A DNA stretch of 64,000 nt from Paraburkholderia sp. UYCP14C (lineage in GTDB: Bacteria; Pseudomonadota; Gammaproteobacteria; Burkholderiales; Burkholderiaceae), in contig NZ_SELS01000013.1 of NCBI RefSeq assembly GCF_004197395.1, positions 120,950 through 184,949 of the forward strand, in the 5' to 3' direction. Positions 17,628-26,221 of this stretch are shown here, one piece after another. The position numbers and the translations under genes are program-made. The stretch's first letter is position 1. Every line of letters starts with the position of its first letter. The notes under the pieces are model-generated. The model saw only the letters and a program-made list of their open reading frames with translations, did not search any database and was not told the origin of the DNA.

Positions 17628-18254
17628 TCAAAGCTCCCCGCCCGCCAACACCGTCCCCACATGCGCACGCAAGGTCGGCAGCACTTCACCTTCGAACCAC
17701 GGATTGCGCTTGAACCACGCGACATTGCGCGGCGACGGATGCGGCAGCGGCATCAGATGCGGTCCAAACTCGGTCCATCTGACGAGCGTATCGGTCAAGG
17801 TCGGGCCAAACGAGTCGCCGAGGCCAAAGCGCTGCGCGTATTGCCCGATCAGCAGCGTCAATTTCACCGAACGCATTTGCGCGAGCAATTCGCGATGCCA
17901 GCGGGCGGCGCACTCGGGGCGAGGCGGCAGGTCGCCGCTCGCGCCGCGACCCGGAAAACAGAAGCCCATCGGTACGAGAGCGATCTTCGAAGCGTCGTAG
18001 AAGGTCGTGTCGTCGACGCCGAGCCACGTGCGCAGACGCGCGCCGCTCGCGTCGCTCCACGGCACGCCCGACGCATGCACGCGCGCGCCTGGCGCCTGCC
18101 CGATGATCAGAATGCGCGACTGCGTGGACGCGGCGAGCACGGGGCGGGGCACGTGCGGCAGCACGGGTGCGCACAGCGTGCAGGAGCGGATCTCTTGAAG
18201 CAGCGTGTCGAGCGACGTGTCGTGTTGCGACGGACGTTTGGTGGTAACAGCCAT
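17628..18254 (-). CDS. Uracil-DNA glycosylase superfamily protein
   Basis: 208 residues of the COG1573-like UDG fold. Motif A appears as GQAPGARVHASGVPW (52-66) and the C-terminal DNA-intercalating motif as PHPSPRN. Only one CxxC pair (C25, C28) is present, so the 4Fe-4S cluster seen in family 4/5 enzymes is not assured. The family excises uracil or related lesions from DNA. The water-activating residue typical of motif A is not clearly conserved, so activity is uncertain. It follows the DUF488 gene by 45 bases and is likely co-transcribed with it. Confidence 0.8.
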   Translation of the reverse strand: MAVTTKRPSQHDTSLDTLLQEIRSCTLCAPVLPHVPRPVLAASTQSRILIIGQAPGARVHASGVPWSDASGARLRTWLGVDDTTFYDASKIALVPMGFCFPGRGASGDLPPRPECAARWHRELLAQMRSVKLTLLIGQYAQRFGLGDSFGPTLTDTLVRWTEFGPHLMPLPHPSPRNVAWFKRNPWFEGEVLPTLRAHVGTVLAGGEL

Positions 18255-18299
18255 AAAGCGGTGCGGGGTGACTGACGTGCAGTCGTGTCGTGGGCCGGC

Positions 18300-18848
18300 T
18301 CAGTTCTGCGCCTGAGCCGGATAGATCAGCGTGCCGTCGGCCTGGGGCTCGACGCCCGGTGTCATCGTGGCGGCGTTCGTGTGATGCGCGTCCATGATGT
18401 GCAGCACGGTTTCGTCGTGCATCAGCAGATAGTCCGCAATGATACGCCGGTGGCAACGCCACCAGACCGCCTCCGAGCACATGATCGCGCAGCGCTGCCG
18501 ATGACCGAGCGTCAGCAATTGTGCCAGTCCTTCGCGGAACGCGTCGCTCATTGCATAGTCGGCATAGTTGCGAAAGGCCGGATGGGTCCAGTAAGCGTTC
18601 GGCGATGGCGCATCGTCCTTGCGTTTGCCGCGGCGTCCGCCGAGTGCGGCGAGATGCACGTAGTCGATGTGTTCCGGCGCGAGCGAGGCGGGCAGCGTGT
18701 CGCGATTGAACTGCGGGTTGGTCCGCGAGCGCGGGATACTGCGCACGTCGACGAGCAACGCGATCTGCTCGCCTTTCAGCAGATCGACGAATTCCTGCAA
18801 CGGATGCGTCGAGTGGCCGATCGTGAAAAAAGGGCGTTTCGCTTTCAT
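18300..18848 (-). CDS. DUF488 domain protein
   Basis: 182 residues covering one DUF488 domain from end to end. Hallmarks are the N-terminal TIGHST, LLVDVRSIPRSRTNPQFN, YVHLAALGGRR and the CSEAVWWRCHRRIIADYL motif near the C-terminus. The biochemical role of the family is not established. The conserved Cys, His and Arg residues suggest a catalytic or nucleic-acid role. It sits directly upstream of a DNA-glycosylase-like gene, which fits DNA maintenance. Confidence 0.85.
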   Translation of the reverse strand: MKAKRPFFTIGHSTHPLQEFVDLLKGEQIALLVDVRSIPRSRTNPQFNRDTLPASLAPEHIDYVHLAALGGRRGKRKDDAPSPNAYWTHPAFRNYADYAMSDAFREGLAQLLTLGHRQRCAIMCSEAVWWRCHRRIIADYLLMHDETVLHIMDAHHTNAATMTPGVEPQADGTLIYPAQAQN

Positions 18849-19142
18849 GCGTGCCTCGCCGACCCTGATAGCGGCGACTACAGATTTACAACGTGTGACG
18901 CGGTAACGTCAACCGCGGTCAACCGCGGCTCGATTCAGATGCCGCATGTGCCATGCCTGACGAGCGCGCGCGTGTACGCGCTCGGTCGCGAAGCCCGGGA
19001 CCCGGGCGACCGAGCCGGGTAGCCATCATTCTGGTATCGAGTGCAACCTTGCTCCCGCGAGTCAGAGTTGCAACAATGCACCCGCGACGGCGCCCGCGCG
19101 GCCCGCAGTCGCTTCCGCACTTTCTTTCGACCTGCTTGCACC

Positions 19143-20543
19143 ATGACCGACGGCCTGCCCAATCCTCAACGTGCGTTTGCGTACCTCGCGATCGCCATCG
19201 CGATGACGATGTCGGTGCTCGACACCTCGATCGTCAACGTCGCGCTGCCCACCATCAGCAACGACCTCGCGGTATCGCCCGCGAACGCGATCTGGGTCGT
19301 CAACGCGTATCAGCTGGCCATCACGGTGTCCTTGCTGCCGCTCGCGGTGCTCGGCGACAGCCGTGGCTACAAGCGGGTCTACTGCTACGGACTCGCGCTC
19401 TTCACGCTGGCGTCGTTCGCCTGCGCGAATGCGCACACGCTGCTGGTGCTGGCGGTCGCGCGCGTGTTTCAGGGTTTCGGCGCGGCCGGCATCATGAGCG
19501 TGAATATCGCGCTGGTGCGCTTCATCTTTCCGAAGGCACGGCTTGGCGTCGGCGTCGGTTTATCGTCGCTGGTGGTGGCCGTGTCGTCGGCGGCGGGGCC
19601 GAGTATCGCGTCGGCGATTCTGTCGGTCGCGCACTGGCAGTGGCTGTTCCTCGTCAACGTCCCGCTCGGCGTGCTGGCGCTGTCGATCGGTGCGCGCACG
19701 TTGCCCGCGACGCCGACCTCGGGCGCTCGCCTGAGCGGCTTGAGCGTCGTGCTCAACGCGCTCAGCTTCGGGCTGCTGATCTCCGGTCTGGCGGCTTTCA
19801 ACCAGGCCGGCGCGACGCAGCGCGCCGCCGTGATGGTCGCGCTCGCACTGGTGGCCGGCGTACTGTTCGTGCGACGCGAAAGCCGGCTCGCGACGCCGAT
19901 GCTGCCCATTGACCTGCTGCGCATGCCGGTGTTTTCATTGTCGATGGCGACGTCGATCTGCTCGTTCGCGGCGCAGACGATGGCGTACATCGTGCTGCCG
20001 TTCTACTTCGAGCAGACGCTGAAGCTGTCGGAAACACAGACCGGTTTGCTGATGACGCCGTGGCCGCTCGTGACCGCGTTGATCGCGCCAATCGCGGGCC
20101 GACTGTCCGACCGGATGCAGCCGGGACGCCTCAGCAGCATCGGGCTCGTCGTGTTCGGCTGCGGCCTCGCGTTGCTGTGCCAGCTCGGCGAGACGGCCAC
20201 GCGGTTCGACATCGTGTGGCGGCTCGCGGTCTGCGGCCTCGGCTTCGGTATCTTTCAGTCGCCGAACAATCGCGTGATCATCGGCAGTGCGCCACGGCAT
20301 CGCAGCGGCGGCGCGTCCGGCCTGCAATCGATGGGACGTCTGCTCGGCCAGTCGAGCGGCGCGGTGGTGGTGTCCGTCGTGTTCGGGCTCGTGCATGGCC
20401 GGCACCTCACGCTGATTGCCGGCATCGCCGCGGCGCTGGCGTTGATCGCCGCCTGCGTGAGTTCGGTGCGGCGTATGACGGAGCACAGCGACGCGCCGCA
20501 GGAGCAACAGACCACGCCGACGCGGCCGGTCTCCGAGCGTTGA
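19143..20543 (+). CDS. DHA2-family MFS drug/solute exporter
   Basis: 466 residues with about fourteen membrane segments. The start is placed at the ATG at 19,143, because the extra 34 residues from 19,041 are basic and unlike a transporter N-terminus. Motif C-type and DHA2 marks are present: LDTSIVNVALPTI in helix 1, WVVNAYQLA in helix 2, LGDSRGYKRVY (motif A) and ARVFQGFGAAGIMS. Such proton-driven pumps export drugs, dyes or metabolites. No regulator lies directly beside it. It converges with the SsuA-like gene over 33 bases. Confidence 0.85.
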   Translation: MTDGLPNPQRAFAYLAIAIAMTMSVLDTSIVNVALPTISNDLAVSPANAIWVVNAYQLAITVSLLPLAVLGDSRGYKRVYCYGLALFTLASFACANAHTLLVLAVARVFQGFGAAGIMSVNIALVRFIFPKARLGVGVGLSSLVVAVSSAAGPSIASAILSVAHWQWLFLVNVPLGVLALSIGARTLPATPTSGARLSGLSVVLNALSFGLLISGLAAFNQAGATQRAAVMVALALVAGVLFVRRESRLATPMLPIDLLRMPVFSLSMATSICSFAAQTMAYIVLPFYFEQTLKLSETQTGLLMTPWPLVTALIAPIAGRLSDRMQPGRLSSIGLVVFGCGLALLCQLGETATRFDIVWRLAVCGLGFGIFQSPNNRVIIGSAPRHRSGGASGLQSMGRLLGQSSGAVVVSVVFGLVHGRHLTLIAGIAAALALIAACVSSVRRMTEHSDAPQEQQTTPTRPVSER

Positions 20544-20576
20544 CGTGGACCCGGCGTCATTGCGCCACCCGTGCGT

Positions 20577-21542
20577 CTACGCGAGATTCGAGGGCGCCGC
20601 CTTCAGCACGTCGACGTGCTTCGGAATCAGGCCGAGATCGAGGAACGTATCGGCGATCTGTTGCTGCTCGCCGAGAATGCCGCGGGTAATCGGCTGCGTG
20701 CCGAACTGCTGACGCCGCACCACCACGTCCACGACCTGCTTCGGCAGACCCCATAGCTGCGCGAGTTCGCTCGCGAGCTGATCCTTGTTCTGCTGGCCCC
20801 ACTGATCGACCTTGTCGAGTTCTTCGATCAGGATCCGGATCACGTCGGGATTGTTCGCCGCATAACTCTGCGACGAAAAATAGAACGCGCGATTGCCGAC
20901 CACGCCGCTTGCATCCGCAATCACGCGAGCGCCGAGCGATTGCTCCGCCGCGGCGAAGAACGGATCCCAGATGACCCACGCGTCGATCGACGCGCGCTCG
21001 AACGCGGCGCGTGCATCGGCCGGCGCGAGGAACACCAGCTTCACGTCGCCGTATTGCAGGCCATGCTGACGCAGCAGCTTGACGAGAAAATAATGGACGT
21101 TGCTGCCTTTGTTGAGCGCGATCCGTTTGCCCTTCAGGTCGGCGACCGAACGGATCGTCGATTGCGGCGGCACCAGCACGGCTTCCGACTGCGGCCGCTT
21201 GACGGTCGCCGCCACATAGACCAACGGGGCGCCGGCGGCTTGCGCGAAGATCGGCGGCGCTTCGCCGACGTCGCCGAAATCGATCGAGCCGACGTTCAGC
21301 GCTTCCAGTTGCACGGGGCCGGCCGCGAACTCGGTCCACGTCACCGATACGTTCAGCGGTGCGAGCCGCTTTTCGAGCGTACCGCGGCCCTTCAACAGAT
21401 TCAGATAGCCCTTCTGGTTGCCGATGCGAAGCGTGCGCGCGTTGCCTTGCGCGAACGCAAGCGGTGCCGCCGCGGCCGCTGCGGCGCCGAGAGAAAGTTT
21501 CAGGAAGGTGCGGCGGTCGTGGAGCGTGCGGGTAATGGACAT
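20577..21542 (-). CDS. SsuA-like aliphatic sulfonate/taurine-type ABC binding protein
   Basis: 321 residues from the ATG at 21,542; the longer frame begins with a TTG. A twin-arginine-like signal (HDRRTFLKLSLGAAAA.., cleavage after AFA) is followed by a periplasmic NMT1/SsuA-like fold: RIGNQKGYLNLLKGRGTLEKRL, AGPVQLEALNVGSIDFGDVG, ADLKGKRIALNKGSN and DAWVIWDPF. The family captures sulfonates under sulfur limitation. No permease or ATPase partner lies next to it here, so partners must be elsewhere. It reads in the same direction as the MetQ-like gene upstream (104 bases away). Confidence 0.85.
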   Translation of the reverse strand: MSITRTLHDRRTFLKLSLGAAAAAAAPLAFAQGNARTLRIGNQKGYLNLLKGRGTLEKRLAPLNVSVTWTEFAAGPVQLEALNVGSIDFGDVGEAPPIFAQAAGAPLVYVAATVKRPQSEAVLVPPQSTIRSVADLKGKRIALNKGSNVHYFLVKLLRQHGLQYGDVKLVFLAPADARAAFERASIDAWVIWDPFFAAAEQSLGARVIADASGVVGNRAFYFSSQSYAANNPDVIRILIEELDKVDQWGQQNKDQLASELAQLWGLPKQVVDVVVRRQQFGTQPITRGILGEQQQIADTFLDLGLIPKHVDVLKAAPSNLA

Positions 21543-21646
21543 GACGGGCGATACGATCAGGTGGGCAATCAAGAAGGTGGGATGCGCGGCGGCCGAAGCG
21601 CCGCCGCTCGTGTCGTGCGTGATTCGCGCGTTAGGTGTGCGTCAGC

Positions 21647-22474
21647 TCAGTGCTGGGGCGCGCCATCCCATGCCGGCAGCGTGGCGCCGTGATAGACGGT
21701 CAGGATCGCCGAAGCGACGTTGGCCTGCTGGTAGCTATCGACGATCGTCTTCACCCACGCCGCGTTCGCGTCTTTCGCATTGACCGCGATGAAGTTGCGA
21801 TACGGGTTGCCCGGCACCTTCTCCTGCGCGATGCGTTCCTGCGGAATCTTGATGCCCGCTTTGATCGCCCAGTCGGTATTGACGACGGCCGCGTCGAGGT
21901 CGCCGATCGCACGGCCGACGATGCCCGCGTCGAGTTCCTTGATCTGGATGTGCTTCGGATTGTCCGCGATGTCGCGCGCGGTCGGCAGCAGACCGACGTC
22001 CGGGCGCAGCTTGATCAGTCCGTTCGCCTGCAGCAGAAGCAGCGCGCGGCCTTCGTTGCTCGGATCGTTCGGCACGCCGATCGTCGCGTTCTGCGGCAGC
22101 GCCGCGACCGACGTTACTTTGCGCGAGTAGAGACCGATCGGCTGCACATAGGTATAGCCGACGGGCACGATCTGATAGTGGCGCGCCGCGATCTGCGCGT
22201 CGAGATACGGCTTGTGCTGGAACGAGTTCGCATCGAGGTCGTGTTCCGCGAGCGCTTCGTTAGGCTGCGTGTAGTCGGAGAACGTCGTGATCTTGACGGT
22301 GATGCCCTGCCTGGCGGCATTGGCCGCGACCGCGCGCCACACGTCTTCGTCCTCGCCGGACATGATGCCGACGCGCACCGTTTGTCCCGCCGCGAGCGCG
22401 GGTTGCGCGCTGACGATGCCGCATGTAACGAGAACGGAGAATAGTGCGGCCCGGAGTGCTTTGGTCGTAGTCAT
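21647..22474 (-). CDS. MetQ/NlpA-family ABC substrate-binding protein
   Basis: 275 residues. A Sec signal with cleavage near ALAAGQ has no lipobox cysteine, unlike E. coli MetQ. The NlpA/MetQ signatures are present: VRVGIMSGEDEDVWRAV, FSDYTQPNEALAEHDLDANSFQHKPYLD, YSRKVTSVAALPQNATIGVPNDPSNEGRALLLLQ and AAVVNTDWAIKAG. The family binds D/L-methionine or related sulfur compounds. As with its neighbour, no MetN or MetI is seen in the window. The pair suggests a sulfur-scavenging island that borrows transport cores encoded elsewhere. Confidence 0.85.
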   Translation of the reverse strand: MTTTKALRAALFSVLVTCGIVSAQPALAAGQTVRVGIMSGEDEDVWRAVAANAARQGITVKITTFSDYTQPNEALAEHDLDANSFQHKPYLDAQIAARHYQIVPVGYTYVQPIGLYSRKVTSVAALPQNATIGVPNDPSNEGRALLLLQANGLIKLRPDVGLLPTARDIADNPKHIQIKELDAGIVGRAIGDLDAAVVNTDWAIKAGIKIPQERIAQEKVPGNPYRNFIAVNAKDANAAWVKTIVDSYQQANVASAILTVYHGATLPAWDGAPQH

Positions 22475-22930
22475 GTTTTGAAAGCGATCGAAGTGATGGT
22501 CCGCAGATCGTAGAGAGGCATTCGTTAGCGCACAAATAATATCGAGCGCTATCGTTATCGCGATTCAGCGCAAGCGGCGGGATGAGGTGCATTGCGCTTC
22601 TGGGAATAAGCTAAGTGCAATTCGACGCCATTCGTTAGGGCGTATCCGGACCGCGTGAACAGACTCTTTCAGCCGTCCAGTTCGCCGCGCTGGAATGAAG
22701 CGAGCCGTAGCGAGGTTTGCGGACGCTGGCTCGTGCGAATGCAGGCTGGCGCGGATTTCGTTTCAGGTGGCGTGCTGGAACAAAGGTGCGGTCTCGCGCG
22801 CGTCGTCCGTCATTTGCTTTAGAACGACACCCTCGTTCTAGCCTGGCGGCGGCGGGGAGCGGCTATGGGAGCCGGAAGGGAGGCGCCGTCTACGGACCGC
22901 GACGGCAGACGGTCTTCAGCAGCTAGCGCA
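22475..22930. other. Gene-free stretch with an operator-like palindrome
   Basis: About 450 bases upstream of the MetQ-like gene and downstream of the MarR gene. No supported ORF. It contains the perfect inverted repeat at 22,820-22,840 (listed separately) and presumably the promoter for the two binding-protein genes. Confidence 0.4.
22820..22840. promoter_or_regulatory. Perfect 8-bp-arm inverted repeat
   Basis: TAGAACGA, five bases, TCGTTCTA. The arm length and spacing suit a dimeric MarR/TetR-type operator, or a short transcript hairpin after the MarR gene. No T-run follows on the minus strand, which makes an intrinsic terminator less likely. Confidence 0.4.
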
Positions 22931-23371
22931 TCAAGCCTGCGGCGGCAACAGCGCAGCAAGCAGTCGACGCAACTGCGCCGACTCGCTCGCCGACAGCCTT
23001 TCAGTGAGAATGCGCTCGACCTGCTCGACGCGCGGACGCAACGCAAAGAGCTGCTTCTTACCGGCAGCGGTGAGAAACAGCACATAGCTGCGCTTGTCGA
23101 CAGGATCGTCGGCGCGCTCGATCAGGCCGTTGCGCACCATGCGCGCAACGAGATCGGCAATCGTCGAACGATCCACATCGAGTTTGTCTCCGAGTTGCCG
23201 CTGACTGACGCCGGGTGTCTCGTGCAAGACCTCGAGCGCCGCGTACTGCACGCTCGTGATCTCCGTGGAAACCTCGCTCAGCCAGACCGCTGCATGGCGC
23301 TGTTGGGCACGGCGCACCAGGCTGCCAGTAAATTTGGGGAGCGCGGCGGCGTCTTCAGGTTTGGTCGGCAA
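22931..23371 (-). CDS. MarR-family regulator, probably MobR-like
   Basis: 146 residues of winged-helix MarR type: ITSVQYAALEVLHETPGVSQRQLGDKLDVDRSTIADLVARMVRNGLIERADDPVDKRSY covers the DNA-binding helices and wing. The best in-frame start is a TTG at 23,371; no ATG exists between the upstream hydroxylase stop and the conserved part. In Comamonas testosteroni the MarR-type MobR controls mobA in response to 3-hydroxybenzoate, so that role is inferred here. It lies 27 bases after the hydroxylase gene on the same strand, which implies co-transcription and feedback control. Confidence 0.8.
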   Translation of the reverse strand: MPTKPEDAAALPKFTGSLVRRAQQRHAAVWLSEVSTEITSVQYAALEVLHETPGVSQRQLGDKLDVDRSTIADLVARMVRNGLIERADDPVDKRSYVLFLTAAGKKQLFALRPRVEQVERILTERLSASESAQLRRLLAALLPPQA

Positions 23372-23398
23372 TTTCGGAGTGTCGGATTTCGTTGTGGT

Positions 23399-25294
23399 TT
23401 AACGCACGCGAAAGATGGGCCGGAAGAAGGCGTTCAACTCCGCGTACGCATTCAAGGGGAGAACATGGGCCACGTATTGATCGGGACGTACCACGACGAG
23501 TGCGCCTTGTTCGCGATCGATGCCGCGCTCGTCGAAGATATCAGTCGTCGCGTCGCTCGTAAATGCCTTTTCGTAGTCGATCAGACCGTGCCGACCCTTG
23601 CGCGGCAGCAGCAGGGCGGGGATGTCCTGCAAACGCACTTCGCGATGCGGCTGTTGCAGCACGGCGCGCAGATCGAAAACGCTGTCGACGTCGGCTTCTT
23701 TCGGCGTGAAGCGCCGCAATACGGAATCAGGCGATTTGTCGAGATGCTCGCACAATGCATCGAGCGCGCGGCGCGATGCGTCCGCGAATGCGTACAGGCG
23801 CCAGCGGCCGTCCGCTTGCGCGGCGTGCCCGAGGTGGAACGGCTTTGCATCGGCGAGGCGAACCACCGGCGACGAGTGAAAGCGCGTGCCGATCGCGAAG
23901 CCTTTGGCGAGCGCCTGATGCGTCGCTTCACCGGTCAGGGTGGCCGGGCGGTAACGCGTAGCGACGCCAGCCGTGTAGCGGCCCGCACGAACGAAGTACG
24001 CCTGAAGCTCGGCGGGATCGACGCCGCCCGCCTCGGGCCGGCTGGGGTCCTTCGGCGGCGCGGCCATCATGGCCGACCATTCCTTGTCGAAATCGATCAG
24101 TTCCTGCGCGATGGGTTGGCGCTCATCCGAATACGTGCGGAGCAGATCGGCGTCGCTACGTCCCTCCAGCACCGCGCCGAGCTTCCAGCCTAGATTGAAG
24201 CTGTCCTGCATCGACACGTTCATGCCCTGGCCTGCTTTCGCGCTATGCGTGTGGCAGGCATCGCCGGCGATGAACACACGAGGTTCGCGCGAAGAGCCGT
24301 CGGCGGCGATCGCGTCGTCGAAGCGGTCGGTGAGGCGCTGCCCGACCTCGTAGACCGAGAACCACGCCACTTCTTTCACGTCGAGCGTATAGGGGTGGAG
24401 GATGCGCTGCGCCGTCTCGATGATGCGATCGACCGTGATCTGCTTGATGCTGTCGCGGTTCTCCGGGGTGACATCGCCGAGGTCGACGTAGAAGCGCACG
24501 AGATATCCGCCTTCACGGGGGATGATCAGCAGGTTGCCCTTGCTCGCGGACTGGATTGCAGCCTTCAGCCGAATATCCGGAAAGTCGCTGACGGCCAGCG
24601 CGTCCATCACGCCCCACGCATGGTTGGCCGCGTCGCCGCGCAGCGTTTGTCCGATGGCGGTGCGCACCCGGCTGCGAGCGCCGTCGCAACCGACGACATA
24701 GCGCGCACGCACGGTCACGGTCTCGTCGAGCCGCGCGGGGTCGGTGTGCCGCAGCGTGACCAGCACCGGGTATTCGTTCGTATCATCGCGCTGAAGGTCG
24801 ACGATTTCGAGGCCATAGTCAGGTTCGATCCGGCGCGCGGAGCGGCGCATCACGTCGAGCAGATATTCCTGGATACGCGCCTGATTGACGATCACGTGTG
24901 GAAATTCAGAAAGGCCTGTTTCGGTGTCCTGAACTCGACCGGTACGACCGATCGCGCCGCGGTCATTTGCATCGGGTCGCCAGAAGACCGTTTCATTTAC
25001 CCAATAGGCTTCTTGCAGCAGACGTTCGCTGAGGCCGAACGCATTGAACATTTCGACCGTACGGCACGCTACGCCATCGGCCTGTCCCATCTGCAACGGT
25101 CCGTCGCGACGCTCGACGATGCGCGTGCTGATCGAGGGGAATTGCGACAGCTGCGCCGCCAGCACGAGTCCGGCAGGACCGCTGCCGACGATCAGCACAT
25201 CGACCGTGTCGGGCATCTGCGCCGCATGCGCATGGCTGATGGCCGGCTCGATCGTCGGATCGCCGACCCGGAAACCGTTGAGATGAAATTGCAT
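23399..25294 (-). CDS. mobA: FAD-dependent aromatic hydroxylase, 3-hydroxybenzoate 4-monooxygenase-like
   Basis: 631 residues, near the length of MobA and phenol 2-monooxygenase. The FAD fold shows GSGPAGLVLAAQL (about 37-49) with a following ERR for ribose binding, the DG motif CDGARSRVRTAIG, and the GD motif GDACHTHSAKAGQGMNVSMQDSFNLGWKL. The C-terminus is the thioredoxin-like phenol hydroxylase domain. Expected reaction: NADPH- and O2-dependent conversion of 3-hydroxybenzoate to protocatechuate. A strong GGAGG lies eight bases before the ATG. No ring-cleavage genes are in the window, so a related phenolic substrate is possible. The MarR regulator downstream supports the MobA reading. Confidence 0.8.
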   Translation of the reverse strand: MQFHLNGFRVGDPTIEPAISHAHAAQMPDTVDVLIVGSGPAGLVLAAQLSQFPSISTRIVERRDGPLQMGQADGVACRTVEMFNAFGLSERLLQEAYWVNETVFWRPDANDRGAIGRTGRVQDTETGLSEFPHVIVNQARIQEYLLDVMRRSARRIEPDYGLEIVDLQRDDTNEYPVLVTLRHTDPARLDETVTVRARYVVGCDGARSRVRTAIGQTLRGDAANHAWGVMDALAVSDFPDIRLKAAIQSASKGNLLIIPREGGYLVRFYVDLGDVTPENRDSIKQITVDRIIETAQRILHPYTLDVKEVAWFSVYEVGQRLTDRFDDAIAADGSSREPRVFIAGDACHTHSAKAGQGMNVSMQDSFNLGWKLGAVLEGRSDADLLRTYSDERQPIAQELIDFDKEWSAMMAAPPKDPSRPEAGGVDPAELQAYFVRAGRYTAGVATRYRPATLTGEATHQALAKGFAIGTRFHSSPVVRLADAKPFHLGHAAQADGRWRLYAFADASRRALDALCEHLDKSPDSVLRRFTPKEADVDSVFDLRAVLQQPHREVRLQDIPALLLPRKGRHGLIDYEKAFTSDATTDIFDERGIDREQGALVVVRPDQYVAHVLPLNAYAELNAFFRPIFRVR

Positions 25295-25305
25295 GACGTC
25301 GTCCT

Positions 25306-25332
25306 CCGTTCAGTAGATATCCTGCTGAACGG
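25306..25332. promoter_or_regulatory. Operator-like palindrome overlapping the hydroxylase ribosome-binding site
   Basis: CCGTTCAG (25,306-25,313), eleven bases, CTGAACGG (25,325-25,332): perfect 8-bp arms with partial symmetry inside. It covers the GGAGG of the hydroxylase gene and lies just downstream of the promoter-like sequence, a position where a bound MarR dimer would block transcription. Confidence 0.5.
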
Positions 25333-25333
25333 A

Positions 25334-25362
25334 AATATACTCCGTACACCAACCATTTTAAA
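25334..25362 (-). promoter_or_regulatory. Sigma-70-like promoter of the hydroxylase operon
   Basis: On the minus strand TTTAAA (25,357-25,362) is followed after 17 bases by TATATT (25,334-25,339). This gives a 4/6 match to the -35 and a 5/6 match to the -10 consensus with ideal spacing, directly upstream of the palindrome. No start site has been mapped. Confidence 0.45.
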
Positions 25363-25541
25363 GCGCTTTGTGCGTGGATGGATGTTTACCCTGGCTGGGA
25401 ACCGCGCTGGTGGAATGGCCGTAACGGCCGGGAATGCCGCGTCAGTCCTGCGTCATGCTCGTTGCGCGGTACCTCGACCGGCGGCGGGGCGAAGCACCGT
25501 CATGGCGGGTGTAATGGGTGCGGGTGGGGTCGGTGATCGAG

Positions 25542-25745
25542 CTATCGACCGTGCCGACCGCCGCCATGTCCCCCCCAGTAGCCGCCAACGCCGATGCCCA
25601 GACTGACGGACGGCGCGGCGTAATACCCTGGACCATAGCCATAGGCGGGAGCCGGCTCGTAACCGTAGCCATAGCTGGGCGGCGGGGCGACGACGCAGCC
25701 AGCCAGGCCGATCGATAGGAGCATTGCAAGAAGTAGCCTAGTCAT
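25542..25745 (-). CDS. Small Gly/Tyr/Pro-rich lipoprotein
   Basis: 67 residues. The start at 25,745 has GGAGG eight bases upstream; an ATG two codons earlier is too close to it. The signal peptide MTRLLLAMLLSIGLAGC ends in a clear lipobox (LAGC), and the mature part is almost only Gly, Tyr, Pro and Ala (YGYGYEPAPAYGYGPG..). Such small lipoproteins are common in Burkholderiaceae and have no established function. It stands between the hydroxylase promoter and the tail of the flagellar operon, without obvious link to either. Confidence 0.75.
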   Translation of the reverse strand: MTRLLLAMLLSIGLAGCVVAPPPSYGYGYEPAPAYGYGPGYYAAPSVSLGIGVGGYWGGHGGGRHGR

Positions 25746-25838
25746 GATCATTTCCTCCGATTATCGAGGATGAACAGTTCCAGCAACTACCGTACCCAAG
25801 GGCGTACCCTTCCATCACGGTTCATCAAGCAGCGGATC

Positions 25839-26207
25839 TTAGCCGCCGATGATCTCGCGCAGCACATGACGCGTCTCGAGCTGTTCGGACAAACACCCGC
25901 TGACCCATTCGCTCATCTGCTGGAAAGAGGGATCGTTGGCCATTTCTTCGCCGAACTCGCGCAGCAACAGCAGATTGACCACCGCACGAAAGAACTGCCG
26001 CTCGTCGTCGACACCTGCCGCGCGCAACGTGTCGATCCGCACCCGAATCGCGTCAGGCAGGCTGCCCGCGGTCGACAGCGGTTGACCGGCCCGCATGGAA
26101 GCTGCCGCGCTGCGGCCGGAGGCAGTCCGCTCTTCCCGTTGCTGTTTTTCGGCGAGTTGCTGCCGCAGCAACTGCATTGCCTGAGTGAGGGTCGAAATGG
26201 GATCCAT
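25839..26207 (-). CDS. Hypothetical helical protein at the end of the flagellar-type operon
   Basis: 122 residues. Predicted mostly alpha-helical: LTQAMQLLRQQLAEKQQREE near the start is a short coiled coil, and the second half is amphipathic (FFRAVVNLLLLREFGEEMAND). No signal peptide or known domain is recognised. It follows the TPR gene by 14 bases and is the last gene of the minus-strand string that starts at fliQ. A regulator, chaperone or export-control role is plausible from position only. Confidence 0.65.
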   Translation of the reverse strand: MDPISTLTQAMQLLRQQLAEKQQREERTASGRSAAASMRAGQPLSTAGSLPDAIRVRIDTLRAAGVDDERQFFRAVVNLLLLREFGEEMANDPSFQQMSEWVSGCLSEQLETRHVLREIIGG

Positions 26208-26221
26208 GGCGCGGCCGCGTA

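Noticed and set aside
22865-25606. Two long plus-strand frames opposite the MarR and hydroxylase genes
   Set aside because: Both are antisense to well-supported genes and have no recognisable motifs.
25798-25811. AAGGG-CGTA-CCCTT hairpin after the flagellar-type operon
   Set aside because: Stem of only five pairs and no T-run on the minus strand, too weak to call an intrinsic terminator.
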